Below, piece by piece: positions 1 through 7,838 of a stretch of 17,739 nt of DNA. The position numbers and the translations under genes were made by a program. The stretch comes from Acidobacteriaceae bacterium (lineage in GTDB: Bacteria; Acidobacteriota; Terriglobia; Terriglobales; SbA1), in NCBI GenBank assembly GCA_019237515.1, contig JAFAGX010000138.1, forward strand, positions 1 to 17,739, read 5' to 3'. The stretch's first letter is position 1, and the number at the start of each line of letters is the position of its first letter. The notes beneath the pieces are model-generated. The model made no database searches, was not told the DNA's origin, and saw only the letters and a list, made by a program, of their open reading frames with translations.

Positions 1-2
1 GA

Positions 3-350
3 TTGTCGGGAGGTTTTCGCACCCCCCATCGGATCCTGGCACATAGTTACTCTCGCGAGTTGCTGAATGTTAAGCCATTTCCGGCGTTTGAAGGATACTC
101 GAGCCGTTTACTGGCTGAGACGTGGGATTCGAGCAATCTCTACTGGGCCCGTTTGGCAGACGAAATGGGGTATTCTCCTGTCGACCTCAATGTTCTGGTT
201 CCTCAACTGACCCGCCGCATGGTCGAAAAGATTTTTGCCACGGACTTTGAGGACTGGCAGGCTATTCTGCGCGCCATGCAGGAAGCGGGGGAAGAGTTTC
301 GTCAGGGCAAGAACAAGGTCGTTACTGCAACCAGTGTCGTGACTCATTAA
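3..350 (+). CDS. Unrecognised protein, probably the C-terminal part of a gene cut by the window edge
   Basis: The frame is open to the left edge and ends at TAA 348-350, so this is probably the 3' end of a longer gene; the TTG at position 3 need not be the real start. About 115 residues are visible. They are soluble-looking and rich in charged residues, with no signal peptide, membrane segment or catalytic motif I recognise. The last 60 residues look helical and amphipathic (for example ADEMGYSPVDLN and EDWQAILRAMQEAGEEFRQ). The next gene starts 16 bp after the stop behind CGGGAG at 354-359, so the two are likely co-transcribed. Another in-frame TTG lies at 60, so a short complete gene cannot be excluded. 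I assign no function. Confidence 0.55.
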   Translation: MSGGFRTPHRILAHSYSRELLNVKPFPAFEGYSSRLLAETWDSSNLYWARLADEMGYSPVDLNVLVPQLTRRMVEKIFATDFEDWQAILRAMQEAGEEFRQGKNKVVTATSVVTH

Positions 351-366
351 ACGGGAGTCTTGTGTC

Positions 367-1473
367 ATGAACGGCATAACTCAACTCGCATCCGGCCACA
401 AGTACCGCAAGGCTGCGGGCTATTTTGTGATTGCTTGTGGACTGCTTCTCCTCTGCGGCTCTGCGATTCAGGCGCAAAAAAAAGAAGAACCCCACATTCA
501 CGTGATCGTGGATCTGGTGCAGCTGAACGTTGCGGTCACGGACAACAAGGGAAATTACGTGACCGGGTTGCGGCCACAGGATTTCGTCGTAAGCGAAGAC
601 GGAATTCAGCAGAAGCTGGCAACCTTTTCGGAAGGAAACGAGTCGACCCGACGCGTCACCGAAGTAACTACGCAGAACGGACAGGCCACACCCGCCACGA
701 ATGAGCCTCCTGATTTGCCTGCGCAAGTCTCGGGTGAAACCCTGGGTTCAATCGTGAGCGGCGCGAGCGTCTTTATTCTGTTCGATACCAGCAATTACAT
801 GTATAGGGGATTCGTTTTCGCGCAAGATGCGATTGCCGATTTCGTGCGCTCTCTGGAGAACGCAGACAAAGTTGCTTTCTATTCATATAGCCGCAATCTG
901 TCGCGGGAGGCAGCCCTTACCGCGGATCGTGCGACCGTTTTGCGAGGCGTACGAACTACGGTAGCGGGCGATGATGCCGCCCTCTACAACTGTCTGCTGC
1001 TTACAGTGAAAGATGCGGCCCAGTATACCGGGCGAAAAGTAATCGTGGTCTTTTCCAATGGCCCGGACAACGCCAGCATGGTGCCGCCCGAGGACGTGGC
1101 GGAACTGGCTCAATCCACTGGCATTCCGATTTATATGATCAGCACCCAGCAGGCCAGAATAGAACCGGTTTCCACCGCAGTATTTGAGCGCATGACCGCG
1201 GCGACTGGGGGAAAAGCGTATTTTGCCAAAGATTGGAAAGAAGAAAAGCGGGCTTTTGCCTCAATCCGGGATGATTTAGCGCACCTGTATGCGCTCAGCT
1301 ATTATCCCCAGCCCAATCCAAACCTGGGCTGGCGCACGATTTCGGTCAAGCTGGCGGGTGATCGGCTTAAGGGCTGCCATATCCGGACACGAAACGGATA
1401 TCGGCCTCAGCCGGCGCGCGTAAGTACAGGTGGGAGTGATTCCGCTTCGTTATCAGTGACCGGTCCCGGGTAA
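367..1473 (+). CDS. Secreted VWFA-related Acidobacterial-domain protein with degenerate MIDAS
   Basis: A 368-residue exported protein. Residues ~16-36 form a signal peptide (hydrophobic YFVIACGLLLLCGSAIQAQ). Residues ~45-85 hold the N-terminal beta module typical of this family (VQLNVAVTDNKGNYVTGL followed by a DFVVSEDG segment). A von Willebrand A-like domain runs from about 134 to 310. The fold is recognisable from the SVFILFDTS strand, the ALYNCLLL helix and the KVIVVFSNG strand, but the metal-site residues are changed: D140-T-S142-N-Y144 instead of DxSxS, ALYNC where GTALYDA is usual, and SNGPD where SDGxD is usual. The family is known from its abundance in Acidobacteriota; its role is poorly defined and adhesion or envelope interaction is only an inference. 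It lies 16 bp after the upstream gene and 206 bp before a pilin gene. Length and order of parts are normal, so it is not obviously a pseudogene. Confidence 0.88.
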   Translation: MNGITQLASGHKYRKAAGYFVIACGLLLLCGSAIQAQKKEEPHIHVIVDLVQLNVAVTDNKGNYVTGLRPQDFVVSEDGIQQKLATFSEGNESTRRVTEVTTQNGQATPATNEPPDLPAQVSGETLGSIVSGASVFILFDTSNYMYRGFVFAQDAIADFVRSLENADKVAFYSYSRNLSREAALTADRATVLRGVRTTVAGDDAALYNCLLLTVKDAAQYTGRKVIVVFSNGPDNASMVPPEDVAELAQSTGIPIYMISTQQARIEPVSTAVFERMTAATGGKAYFAKDWKEEKRAFASIRDDLAHLYALSYYPQPNPNLGWRTISVKLAGDRLKGCHIRTRNGYRPQPARVSTGGSDSASLSVTGPG

Positions 1474-1609
1474 CTTGACAAGTTACTGAAAGAGCCTCAG
1501 ACTTCCAAGCTTAACGGGCTGATTTCTGGTAGTAGTGCAGCTTGAAAGGATGCGAGCCAGGGCGTGGATATGGACGAGATACCCACTTTCTATGCTCCGG
1601 GTCACGTTT

Positions 1610-1660
1610 CGGCTGCGGGCTCTCCCCTTCGACTTCGCTCAGGGTCACGCCCCAAACACC
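1610..1660. repeat. Intergenic REP-like palindromic sequence, reverse orientation
   Basis: The 206-bp gap between the VWA gene and the pilin gene contains CCCTTCGACTTCGCTCAGGG at about 1625-1644, an imperfect palindrome. Its reverse complement reads as a CCCTGAGCGAAGTCGAAGGG element, which resembles the GTCATCC(T/C)GAGCGA family I associate with intergenic regions of Acidobacteriota. The flank carries GGGTCACG twice (near 1599 and 1643). A related sequence in the other orientation is seen near 15042. I infer a dispersed non-coding repeat; the family assignment rests on memory, not on a search. Confidence 0.5.
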
Positions 1661-1679
1661 TCATTGCAGGGAGGTAAAA

Positions 1680-1847
1680 ATGGCTGATCTAGTTCGTAGT
1701 CTCTGGCGGGACGAGCAAGGCCAGGATATCGCGGAATATGCCGTGATGCTGGCAGTGATCCTGGTGCTGGTGGTGGGTACGGTAAGGTTGATCGGCGGAA
1801 ACGCGAACAATGCGTTTTCAGCGACTGCCAGCGCAATCGCACAATAA
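1680..1847 (+). CDS. Flp/Fap-type pilin, orphan
   Basis: A 55-residue prepilin of the Flp family (PF04964 type), the subunit of Tad-system fimbriae. The start is the ATG at 1680, seven bases after a strong GGGAGG Shine-Dalgarno; longer versions of the frame upstream run into non-coding repeat sequence. The leader is basic and polar (MADLVRSLWRDEQG, residues 1-14). A prepilin-peptidase cleavage after G14 would leave E19-Y20 at mature positions 5 and 6, the diagnostic Flp pair, followed by a hydrophobic helix (AVMLAVILVLVVGTVRLIGG) and a small C-terminal tail. The mature protein would be 41 residues. No tad/cpa assembly genes lie in this window, so it must use machinery encoded elsewhere. The neighbouring VWA protein could be functionally related, but this is only suggested by position. 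Confidence 0.85.
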   Translation: MADLVRSLWRDEQGQDIAEYAVMLAVILVLVVGTVRLIGGNANNAFSATASAIAQ

Positions 1848-1852
1848 AAATC

Positions 1853-1875
1853 CCTGGACAGCTGAGCAGGTTTTT
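1853..1875 (+). terminator. Weak candidate terminator after the pilin gene
   Basis: Five bases after the pilin stop, a short CCTG/CAGG stem (1853-1856 with 1867-1870) is followed directly by TTTTTCCCCTTT. The stem is only 4 bp, so the T-run is the main support. Confidence 0.3.
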
Positions 1876-1999
1876 CCCCTTTCTTGAGGTGTCTTTATAG
1901 AGGCCGTGATAACCGGCCGCGTGCTTCTTTTGGTCTTCTGCAACTTTCCTGTGACCGCAATCACCGCGTGTTCTGGTGCGTTGACCTATAACCAGTGCA

Positions 2000-3619
2000 G
2001 TGCGGCAACGAGCCTCTTATCCGATCAATCCGTGGGTGGTGACCTTCGCGGTGATGCTTGCCACCTTCATGGAAATTCTCGACACGACTGTGGTGAACGT
2101 GTCGATTCCGCACATCGCCGGAAATCTGGCCGCGACCGTCGAAGAGGGCACGTGGGTCGTGACCTCATATTTGGTCTCAAATGCCATCATCTTGCCGATG
2201 TCCGGGTGGCTCGCCAATTACATGGGCCGCAAAAAACTGCTGCTCACCTGCGTTGCGGGATTCACAGCAACCTCCCTTTGTTGCGGTTTGGCCACGACCT
2301 TGCCATCCCTGATTTTCTTTCGCGTGTTGCAAGGTTTGACCGGCGGCGGACTGCAGCCTTTGGCGCAAGCCATTCTGCTGGAGACATTCCCCGAGAAAAA
2401 ACACGGGCACGCCATGGCTGCATTTGGGATTGGAATCCTGCTGGCGCCGATCCTCGGCCCGACGCTTGGCGGATGGATTACGGACAACTATTCCTGGCGC
2501 TGGATTTTCTACCTGAACCTGCCGGTAGGGATTTTTTCGATGATCATGATGAACCGCTTCGTGTTCGATCCACCGTACATCCGGCGAACCGGCGGCAGGA
2601 TTGATTTGTGGGGAATCGGTTTTCTGGCCTTGGGCTTTGGAACATTGCAGGTGGTCTTGGATACCGGCCAACGAAAAGATTGGTTTTCGTCCAATTACAT
2701 TCAGTTTTTCGCAATATTGTGTGTGGTCGGCCTGGTATCGCTGGTGATCCGCGAATTGCGTGCCGAAAAGCCGGTGGTGGATTTGCGCGCGCTAGCCAAT
2801 CGCTCGTTCAGCGCCGGAGTTTTTCTCATCAGCATGCTGGGGTTTGTTCTTTATTCAAGTCTTGTGCTGATTCCGATTTACCTGCAAACGCTTTTGGGAT
2901 ATCCGGCCTTGAATGCCGGACTGGCAATTTCTCCGCGTGGGATTGGGGCGCTGGCCACAACTCCTTTAGCCGGATACCTCACGGCGAAAACCGATGCGCG
3001 GCGATTGCTCGTGTTTGGTCTGGTTGTTGCCTCGCTCACTATGTTCAGCCTGTCGGGACTGAATCTGAACGCTGGTTATTGGGATATTTTTTGGCCACAG
3101 ATCTTCCAAGGTGTTGGATTGAGTTTTCTTTTCATTCCTCTGATGACCTTGAGCATGGCAGGAATACCCAAAGAGAGAATGGGCAATGCCACCAGCATCT
3201 ACAACCTGATGAGAAACATTGGCGGAAGTTTCGGAATCGCAAGCATGACCACGTTCCTGGCGCGCCGTTCGCAGTTGCACCAGAATCACCTCATTTCCAA
3301 AATCGGCGCGACGGATCTCACGACGCGGAAGATGCTACATGGCATGCAGACGTGGTTTCATGTTCGCGGATTTGATAACTATACAGCGTCACGGAAAGCG
3401 CTAGGCGCGATTTACGGAATGGTGCAGGCCCACGCGTCGATGCTCGCCTTCGTCGAAGCATTCTGGGTGATGGGAATTATATTTCTGCTGATGCTGCCTT
3501 TCATTCTGCTGCTCCGGCGTCCACGCGCCCAAATGCAATCGCCTCCACGACCCCGGTTGCTGACCCGGGTAGAGGTCGGTGCACGAGTTCGGGAAGAAGA
3601 GATGGCGCGGATTTCGTAG
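2000..3619 (+). CDS. MFS transporter, DHA2 family (EmrB/QacA-type multidrug efflux)
   Basis: A 539-residue inner-membrane proton-drug antiporter of the 14-TM DHA2 family. Visible motifs: the TM1 signature ATFMEILDTTVVNVSIPHI (about residues 20-38), motif A in the loop between TM2 and TM3 (GWLANYMGRKK), and motif C in TM5 (LAPILGPTLGGWI) followed by the family's NYSWRWIFYLNLPVG. The C-terminal half keeps the long polar loop near residues 415-470 before the last membrane segment, and the tail is arginine-rich. The start is GTG 2000; it is the only start after the in-frame TGA at 1982-1984 and it lacks a clear Shine-Dalgarno. Such pumps often work with an EmrA-like membrane-fusion protein and an outer-membrane channel, but neither is adjacent, so the substrate and partner are unknown. 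It stands alone on its strand. Confidence 0.92.
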   Translation: MRQRASYPINPWVVTFAVMLATFMEILDTTVVNVSIPHIAGNLAATVEEGTWVVTSYLVSNAIILPMSGWLANYMGRKKLLLTCVAGFTATSLCCGLATTLPSLIFFRVLQGLTGGGLQPLAQAILLETFPEKKHGHAMAAFGIGILLAPILGPTLGGWITDNYSWRWIFYLNLPVGIFSMIMMNRFVFDPPYIRRTGGRIDLWGIGFLALGFGTLQVVLDTGQRKDWFSSNYIQFFAILCVVGLVSLVIRELRAEKPVVDLRALANRSFSAGVFLISMLGFVLYSSLVLIPIYLQTLLGYPALNAGLAISPRGIGALATTPLAGYLTAKTDARRLLVFGLVVASLTMFSLSGLNLNAGYWDIFWPQIFQGVGLSFLFIPLMTLSMAGIPKERMGNATSIYNLMRNIGGSFGIASMTTFLARRSQLHQNHLISKIGATDLTTRKMLHGMQTWFHVRGFDNYTASRKALGAIYGMVQAHASMLAFVEAFWVMGIIFLLMLPFILLLRRPRAQMQSPPRPRLLTRVEVGARVREEEMARIS

Positions 3620-3631
3620 GTCTTACCAGAA

Positions 3632-3657
3632 CCGAAAATCCAGTAGCTGGATTCCGG
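3632..3657 (-). terminator. Hairpin between convergent genes
   Basis: A perfect 7-bp stem AATCCAG-TAG-CTGGATT (3637-3643 with 3647-3653), with outer CCG/CGG pairs (3632-3634 with 3655-3657). It starts just after the stop codon of the minus-strand gene. Read on the minus strand it runs into TTTT, consistent with a weak intrinsic terminator there; it could also separate the convergent transporter transcript. Confidence 0.45.
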
Positions 3658-3658
3658 A

Positions 3659-4009
3659 CTATGACTGCCGGGCGTCCCGCCGCACTAGCGCCGCGTCGAG
3701 AAAAAATCCTAGCCCGAGCGTCAGCGGGATCACGCCGAATGCTGCGGCAACCCACGCATCCGATTCCACTCGTGCGATCAACCCGAACGTGGTCATGTAG
3801 CCCAATGCAGCTGCAACCAGCAGGATTCCCCAGCGCCGAGATACAGCCACCGGAGGCAGTTCGGGCTGAAGGCCGATATCGACGCCTCTCGCCAGGGCGG
3901 CCAGTCGTTCATCCGTTCGCAACTTGCGTACGCGATAGTAGGTGTACATGCCTGCTACTGGAATTCCAAAAATCATGATTATTGCTACGAGACCCGTGAT
4001 GTCGTCCAT
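3659..4009 (-). CDS. Small inner-membrane protein, possibly DUF6249-like
   Basis: A 116-residue protein with three predicted membrane segments: residues ~4-24 (LVAIIMIFGIPVAGMYTYY), ~62-80 (ILLVAAALGYMTTFGLIA) and ~86-106 (WVAAAFGVIPLTLGLGFFL). Between the first two is a basic cytosolic-type stretch (YRVRKLRTDERLAALARG) with the R-x-x-R-L-A-x-L/I-x-x-G pattern seen in small DUF6249-type proteins. The start ATG at 4009 follows GAGGTG on the minus strand with about six bases between. It converges on the DHA2 gene and diverges from the amidohydrolase gene. No enzymatic motif is visible. The family label is tentative; 'small membrane protein' is the safe description. Confidence 0.75.
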   Translation of the reverse strand: MDDITGLVAIIMIFGIPVAGMYTYYRVRKLRTDERLAALARGVDIGLQPELPPVAVSRRWGILLVAAALGYMTTFGLIARVESDAWVAAAFGVIPLTLGLGFFLDAALVRRDARQS

Positions 4010-4044
4010 TGTTCACCTCATCGAGAATGTTTTTTCCCAGGTTA

Positions 4045-4068
4045 GCTCGCGAAGTTCGCTCGCGGAGC
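4045..4068. repeat. Hairpin in the divergent intergenic region
   Basis: GCTCGCGA (4045-4052) pairs with TCGCG-G-AGC (4060-4068) around a 7-nt loop: an 8-bp stem with one bulged G. It sits between the divergent small membrane protein and amidohydrolase genes, where promoters for both must lie. I see no convincing -35/-10 pair in 4010-4170. A regulatory role is possible but not shown. Confidence 0.3.
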
Positions 4069-4170
4069 CTAAGAAACCGAAGCGCGTTTGTTTGAACTGC
4101 CCCGAGTAGGTACGGGAACAGTTGCGGGAAAGTTCCATGACACGGGCGCAAAGTGATACCATCGCGCGTC

Positions 4171-5454
4171 ATGGAAATGAAGCGTCAGTTATTGATCGCA
4201 GTGTTCCTCGGCGTACTTCCTCTCACTTGGTCGCAATCTCAGACGAACGCACCAGCAACGATCCTGCACGCGGCTCATCTGCTGGACATTGAAAACGGAA
4301 GAATCATCTCGCCAGGTGAAGTGCTGGTGCAGGGTGAAAGGATCGTGGAGGCCGGATCTTTGGTCAAACATCCGGCCGGCGCCCAGACGATTGATCTTGG
4401 GGATAACACACTGATGCCCGGGCTGATTGACGCCCATATCCACCTGTTTCTGCACCCTGGTGCTGAAGACCTGCAAACGGTAGAGGAATCAGTTCCCCAG
4501 AGAACGATCACTGCTCTTTTTGCGGCGCGCGACGATCTGATGGCAGGCTTTACAGCCGAGCGGGACATGGGGACCGAGGGCGCTGGTTCAGCCGACACCG
4601 CCGTCCGCAATGTCATCGACCAGGGACTCGCACCAGGTCCGCGGCTGCGGATCAGCGGCAATGCCATTGACATCCTCGGCGGCCACGAAGATGCCATTCA
4701 CTACAATCCCGCGCAGCGTGTGCTGTCGAACGCCACCTATGCCAACAATACGAATGAGATCGTTGAGGCCATTCGGCAGCAATTTAAAGAGGGCGCCGAC
4801 TTCATCAAAATGTATCAGACCGGGCCAGACCTGGTTGAGAATGGCAAGCTGCATACGCCGTATCAATACACCGAAGCCGAACTTGCGGCGGCGGCACAAG
4901 AGACGGCGAGGGTTGGGAAGCACGTTGCCGTCCACGCAACCGGAGAGCCGGGAGCGCATTACGCGGCGCAGGCCGGTGTGGTTTCGATCGACCATGCAAT
5001 TCAATTAGGCGATGAAACCATGCGCCTCATGCGCGAAAAGCAGATTTTCGCGGTTCCTACCCTGACAATCTTTGAATACTTTGCGGAGCACGCAGCGTCA
5101 CCGGCAGCGGCTGCTCGCGATCGCGCGTTGTTCGATCTACATATGAAGGAAATTTCCAAACAACTTGCCGCGGGGGTACCGATGGCACTTGGATCCGACG
5201 TTGGGCCATTTCCACACGGAACCCAGGCGCGCGAGTTCGTGCTGATGGTGCAGGCGGGCATGAAGCCGCTGGCCGCGCTACAGGCTGACCTGCTCAATGG
5301 CGCGAAATTGTTGGGATGGGACGGGCAAATCGGGGCACTTAAAGCCGGTTATTTCGCGGATGTGATTGCCGTGCCGGGCGATCCGCTGAAAGATGTAAGC
5401 GTCTTGGAGAACGTGAAGTTTGTCATGAAGAATGGCGTTGTTTATAAGAAGTGA
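4171..5454 (+). CDS. Secreted metal-dependent amidohydrolase (Xaa-Pro dipeptidase/imidazolonepropionase-like)
   Basis: About 427 residues, amidohydrolase superfamily. The frame opens at GTG 4153, but ATG 4171 (or 4177) immediately precedes a signal peptide (KRQLLIAVFLGVLPLTWSQS), so I place the start there. The metal-site set is complete: H89-I-H91 in the DAHIHLFL motif, K213 in FIKMYQTG (the bridging lysine position), H255 in VAVHATGE, H275 in SIDHAIQLG and D343 in LGSDVGPF. The C-terminal GALKAGYFADVIAVPGDPL is the usual small beta-sandwich closing segment. Relatives of this type hydrolyse cyclic amides or the C-terminal bond of dipeptides; the substrate cannot be read from the sequence. 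The next gene, a secreted M28 peptidase, starts only 29 bp after this stop, suggesting joint transcription and a shared role in extracytoplasmic peptide breakdown. Confidence 0.88.
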   Translation: MEMKRQLLIAVFLGVLPLTWSQSQTNAPATILHAAHLLDIENGRIISPGEVLVQGERIVEAGSLVKHPAGAQTIDLGDNTLMPGLIDAHIHLFLHPGAEDLQTVEESVPQRTITALFAARDDLMAGFTAERDMGTEGAGSADTAVRNVIDQGLAPGPRLRISGNAIDILGGHEDAIHYNPAQRVLSNATYANNTNEIVEAIRQQFKEGADFIKMYQTGPDLVENGKLHTPYQYTEAELAAAAQETARVGKHVAVHATGEPGAHYAAQAGVVSIDHAIQLGDETMRLMREKQIFAVPTLTIFEYFAEHAASPAAAARDRALFDLHMKEISKQLAAGVPMALGSDVGPFPHGTQAREFVLMVQAGMKPLAALQADLLNGAKLLGWDGQIGALKAGYFADVIAVPGDPLKDVSVLENVKFVMKNGVVYKK

Positions 5455-5483
5455 CTTTATTACACATTCAGGAGGCCACAGTC

Positions 5484-7769
5484 TTGAAGCTGCTCCGGTC
5501 AATATTCACATTATTTGCAATTATCTCGGTCAGCGTCCTGGCGTCCGCGCAATCGGTTCCCGATGGCGCACCTTCCCGGCTGGCGGGTTACTCGGCCAAA
5601 TCCTCCAATAGCGAGCAGGAATGGGAAAAGAAGTTGCAAGATGGCGTCGTTGCGGAGAACTTGCGAGCGAGCATGCAGCGCCTTACGGCGCGGCCGCACC
5701 ATGTCGGATCGCCCTACGATCAGGACAATTCGCAGTGGATTCTGACCAAGTTCAAAGATGCGGGATTTGATGCGCACATTGAAACCTTCCAGGTTCTTTT
5801 TCCTACGCCGAAAGAAAGAATTGTTGAATTAGTCGAGCCCACGAAATTCCACGCCAAGTTGCAGGAACCCGTGGTTGCGGTCGATTCGACTTCGAGCCAG
5901 ACCGCCGAGCAGTTGCCAACCTACAACGCGTATTCGATTGATGGCGACGTGACCGCGCCGCTCGTGTACGTGAATTATGGAAACCGTGAAGACTACGAGC
6001 AGTTGGACCGCCTCGGCATTTCGGCAAAAGGCGCGATTGTGATTGCGCGTTACGGCGAGGGGTGGCGTGGCATCAAGCCGAAAGTCGCGGCCGAGCACGG
6101 CGCGGTAGGCTGCATCATCTATTCCGATCCCAAGGACGACGGTTACTTCGAAGGCGATGAATATCCCAAAGGTGGCTGGCGTCCGCGTGAGGGCGTGCAG
6201 CGCGGCAGTGTGATGGATACGGACTATCCCGGTGATCCGCTGACGCCGGGGGTTGGCGCGACCGCAGATGCCAAGAGGCTCCCGATCAAAGAAGCGAAAA
6301 CGATCACGAAGATTCCTGTGCTGCCGATTTCCTGGGGAGACGCGGAGCCGCTGCTTTCGGCGCTGCAAGGGGCGGTTGCTCCGGACTCTTGGCGCGGCGG
6401 TTTGCCGATCACATATCACGTTGGACCCGGGCCGGCGAAAGTGCATTTGAAAGTCGCATCCAATTGGGACCTGAAGCCGGTGAATGATGTGATTGCGACC
6501 ATGCGTGGCTCGCAAACACCAGATGAGTGGGTAATTCGCGGCAATCACTACGACGCGTGGGTCAATGGAGCAGACGATCCGATCTCGGGCATGGTGACTG
6601 TGCTTGAGGAAGCGCGAGTCCTGGGAGAATTGCACAAGCAGGGCTGGAACCCGAAGCGCACCATCATCTATTGCGCGTGGGATGGCGAAGAGCCGGGGCT
6701 GCTCGGCTCAACCGAGTGGGTCGAAACCCATAATGATGATCTGCAGAAACATGCGGTTGCGTACATCAATTCAGACAGCAATGGCCGCGGATATCTCTAC
6801 TCTGGTGGAACCCATGATCTGCAGCACTTCATGAACGATATTGCTAGCGGGATTCAGGATCCGGAGAAGCATACTTCGGTGCAGCAGCGCGCAAGACTTC
6901 GCCAGATTGGAAGAACAACGAATTCGGAAGAGAGAGGTGAGATTCGAAAGAGCACTGATTTCAGAATCAATGCTCTCGGCGATGGGTCCGACTACACGGC
7001 GTTTCAGGACCACGCGGGGATTTCGTCTCTGAATATCGGGTACGGCGGCGAAAACGATGCTGATGCTTACCATTCCATTTACGACGATTTCTACTGGTAC
7101 ACGCATTTTCTGGACACGGATTTCGTTTACGGGCGGGCGTTGGCGCAGACGGGCGGCACTGCGCTCATGCGGCTGGCGGACGCCGATATCATTCCTTACG
7201 AATACAACGGGCAAGCGGAGACCATAAGCAGATACGTCAAGGAGCTCCAGAAGCTGCTCAAAGACAAGCAGGACGAAATCAACGAGCGCAATCTCGAGAT
7301 CAAAGAAGGCGTGTTCACGGCGACGGCTGATCCGCGGAAGGCCTACGTGCCTCCGCCGGTCAAGACCGTGCCCCCCTTCATGAATTTCGCTCCACTACAG
7401 AACGGAGTTGAGGACATCAAGAAAAGCGCGGAACGATATCAAGCCGCGTTCGCGAAATGGCAATCCAGCGGAGCAGAATTGCCGGCGCAAACCGAGGCCT
7501 CCTTGAATGCAGATTTAATGCGGATTCCACGAACTTTTCTGACGGAGCGCGGATTGCCCGAGCGCCCCTGGTTCAAGAATCAGGTTTATGCGCCGGGGGC
7601 GTATACCGGGTACGGAGCGAAGCCGATCGCGGCGGTTCGTGAATACATGGATCAGGAAAAATGGAAAGAAGCGGACGCGCAGGTGCCCATGGTCGGACAG
7701 GTTCTGGAGAACGTCGCGGCGGCGATCGGCAAAGCTGCTGAGGATTTGGAAAAAGCTGAGGGTCGCTAA
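5484..7769 (+). CDS. Secreted M28 metallopeptidase, glutamate carboxypeptidase II-like
   Basis: About 761 residues. I choose TTG 5484 because GGAGG at 5471-5475 lies eight bases upstream and a clean signal peptide follows (KLLRSIFTLFAIISVSVLASAQS); GTG 5451 would add an unlikely leader. Order: signal peptide, N-terminal part of the peptidase domain, PA insert (about 150-310, including AKGAIVIARYGEGWRGIKP and GAVGCIIYSDPKDDGY), the zinc core, then a helical TFR-type dimerisation domain (about 590-750). The di-zinc site is complete by comparison with human GCPII: H355 and D365 (HYDAWVNGADDP), E402/E403 (WDGEEPGLLGS), D431 (INSDSNG) and H530 (AYHSIYDDFYWY). It should release C-terminal residues from peptides outside the cytoplasm. 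It lies 29 bp behind the amidohydrolase gene. Length and domain order are normal for the family. Confidence 0.95.
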   Translation: MKLLRSIFTLFAIISVSVLASAQSVPDGAPSRLAGYSAKSSNSEQEWEKKLQDGVVAENLRASMQRLTARPHHVGSPYDQDNSQWILTKFKDAGFDAHIETFQVLFPTPKERIVELVEPTKFHAKLQEPVVAVDSTSSQTAEQLPTYNAYSIDGDVTAPLVYVNYGNREDYEQLDRLGISAKGAIVIARYGEGWRGIKPKVAAEHGAVGCIIYSDPKDDGYFEGDEYPKGGWRPREGVQRGSVMDTDYPGDPLTPGVGATADAKRLPIKEAKTITKIPVLPISWGDAEPLLSALQGAVAPDSWRGGLPITYHVGPGPAKVHLKVASNWDLKPVNDVIATMRGSQTPDEWVIRGNHYDAWVNGADDPISGMVTVLEEARVLGELHKQGWNPKRTIIYCAWDGEEPGLLGSTEWVETHNDDLQKHAVAYINSDSNGRGYLYSGGTHDLQHFMNDIASGIQDPEKHTSVQQRARLRQIGRTTNSEERGEIRKSTDFRINALGDGSDYTAFQDHAGISSLNIGYGGENDADAYHSIYDDFYWYTHFLDTDFVYGRALAQTGGTALMRLADADIIPYEYNGQAETISRYVKELQKLLKDKQDEINERNLEIKEGVFTATADPRKAYVPPPVKTVPPFMNFAPLQNGVEDIKKSAERYQAAFAKWQSSGAELPAQTEASLNADLMRIPRTFLTERGLPERPWFKNQVYAPGAYTGYGAKPIAAVREYMDQEKWKEADAQVPMVGQVLENVAAAIGKAAEDLEKAEGR

Positions 7770-7838
7770 TATTTCGAAATCGCCGGCCATGATCCATTGC
7801 TCTCGCTGATGATGGTGTTTTACGTCGGCGACTGACGT

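Noticed and set aside
1542..1679. N-terminal extension of the Flp pilin gene upstream of ATG 1680
   Set aside because: The extension runs through the intergenic repeat and would bury the GGGAGG ribosome site; the short prepilin is the family-typical length.
1906..2604. 232-residue open frame overlapping the start of the DHA2 gene
   Set aside because: It lies in another frame over a gene with clear DHA2 motifs, has low-complexity His/Arg-rich residues and no family resemblance.
2608..3375. 255-residue open frame inside the DHA2 gene
   Set aside because: Same-strand shadow frame; the DHA2 frame has membrane segments and motifs across the same region.
5829..6635. 268-residue minus-strand open frame under the M28 gene
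   Set aside because: Arg/His-rich antisense shadow of a GC-rich gene; the plus strand encodes the conserved PA and zinc-core regions here.
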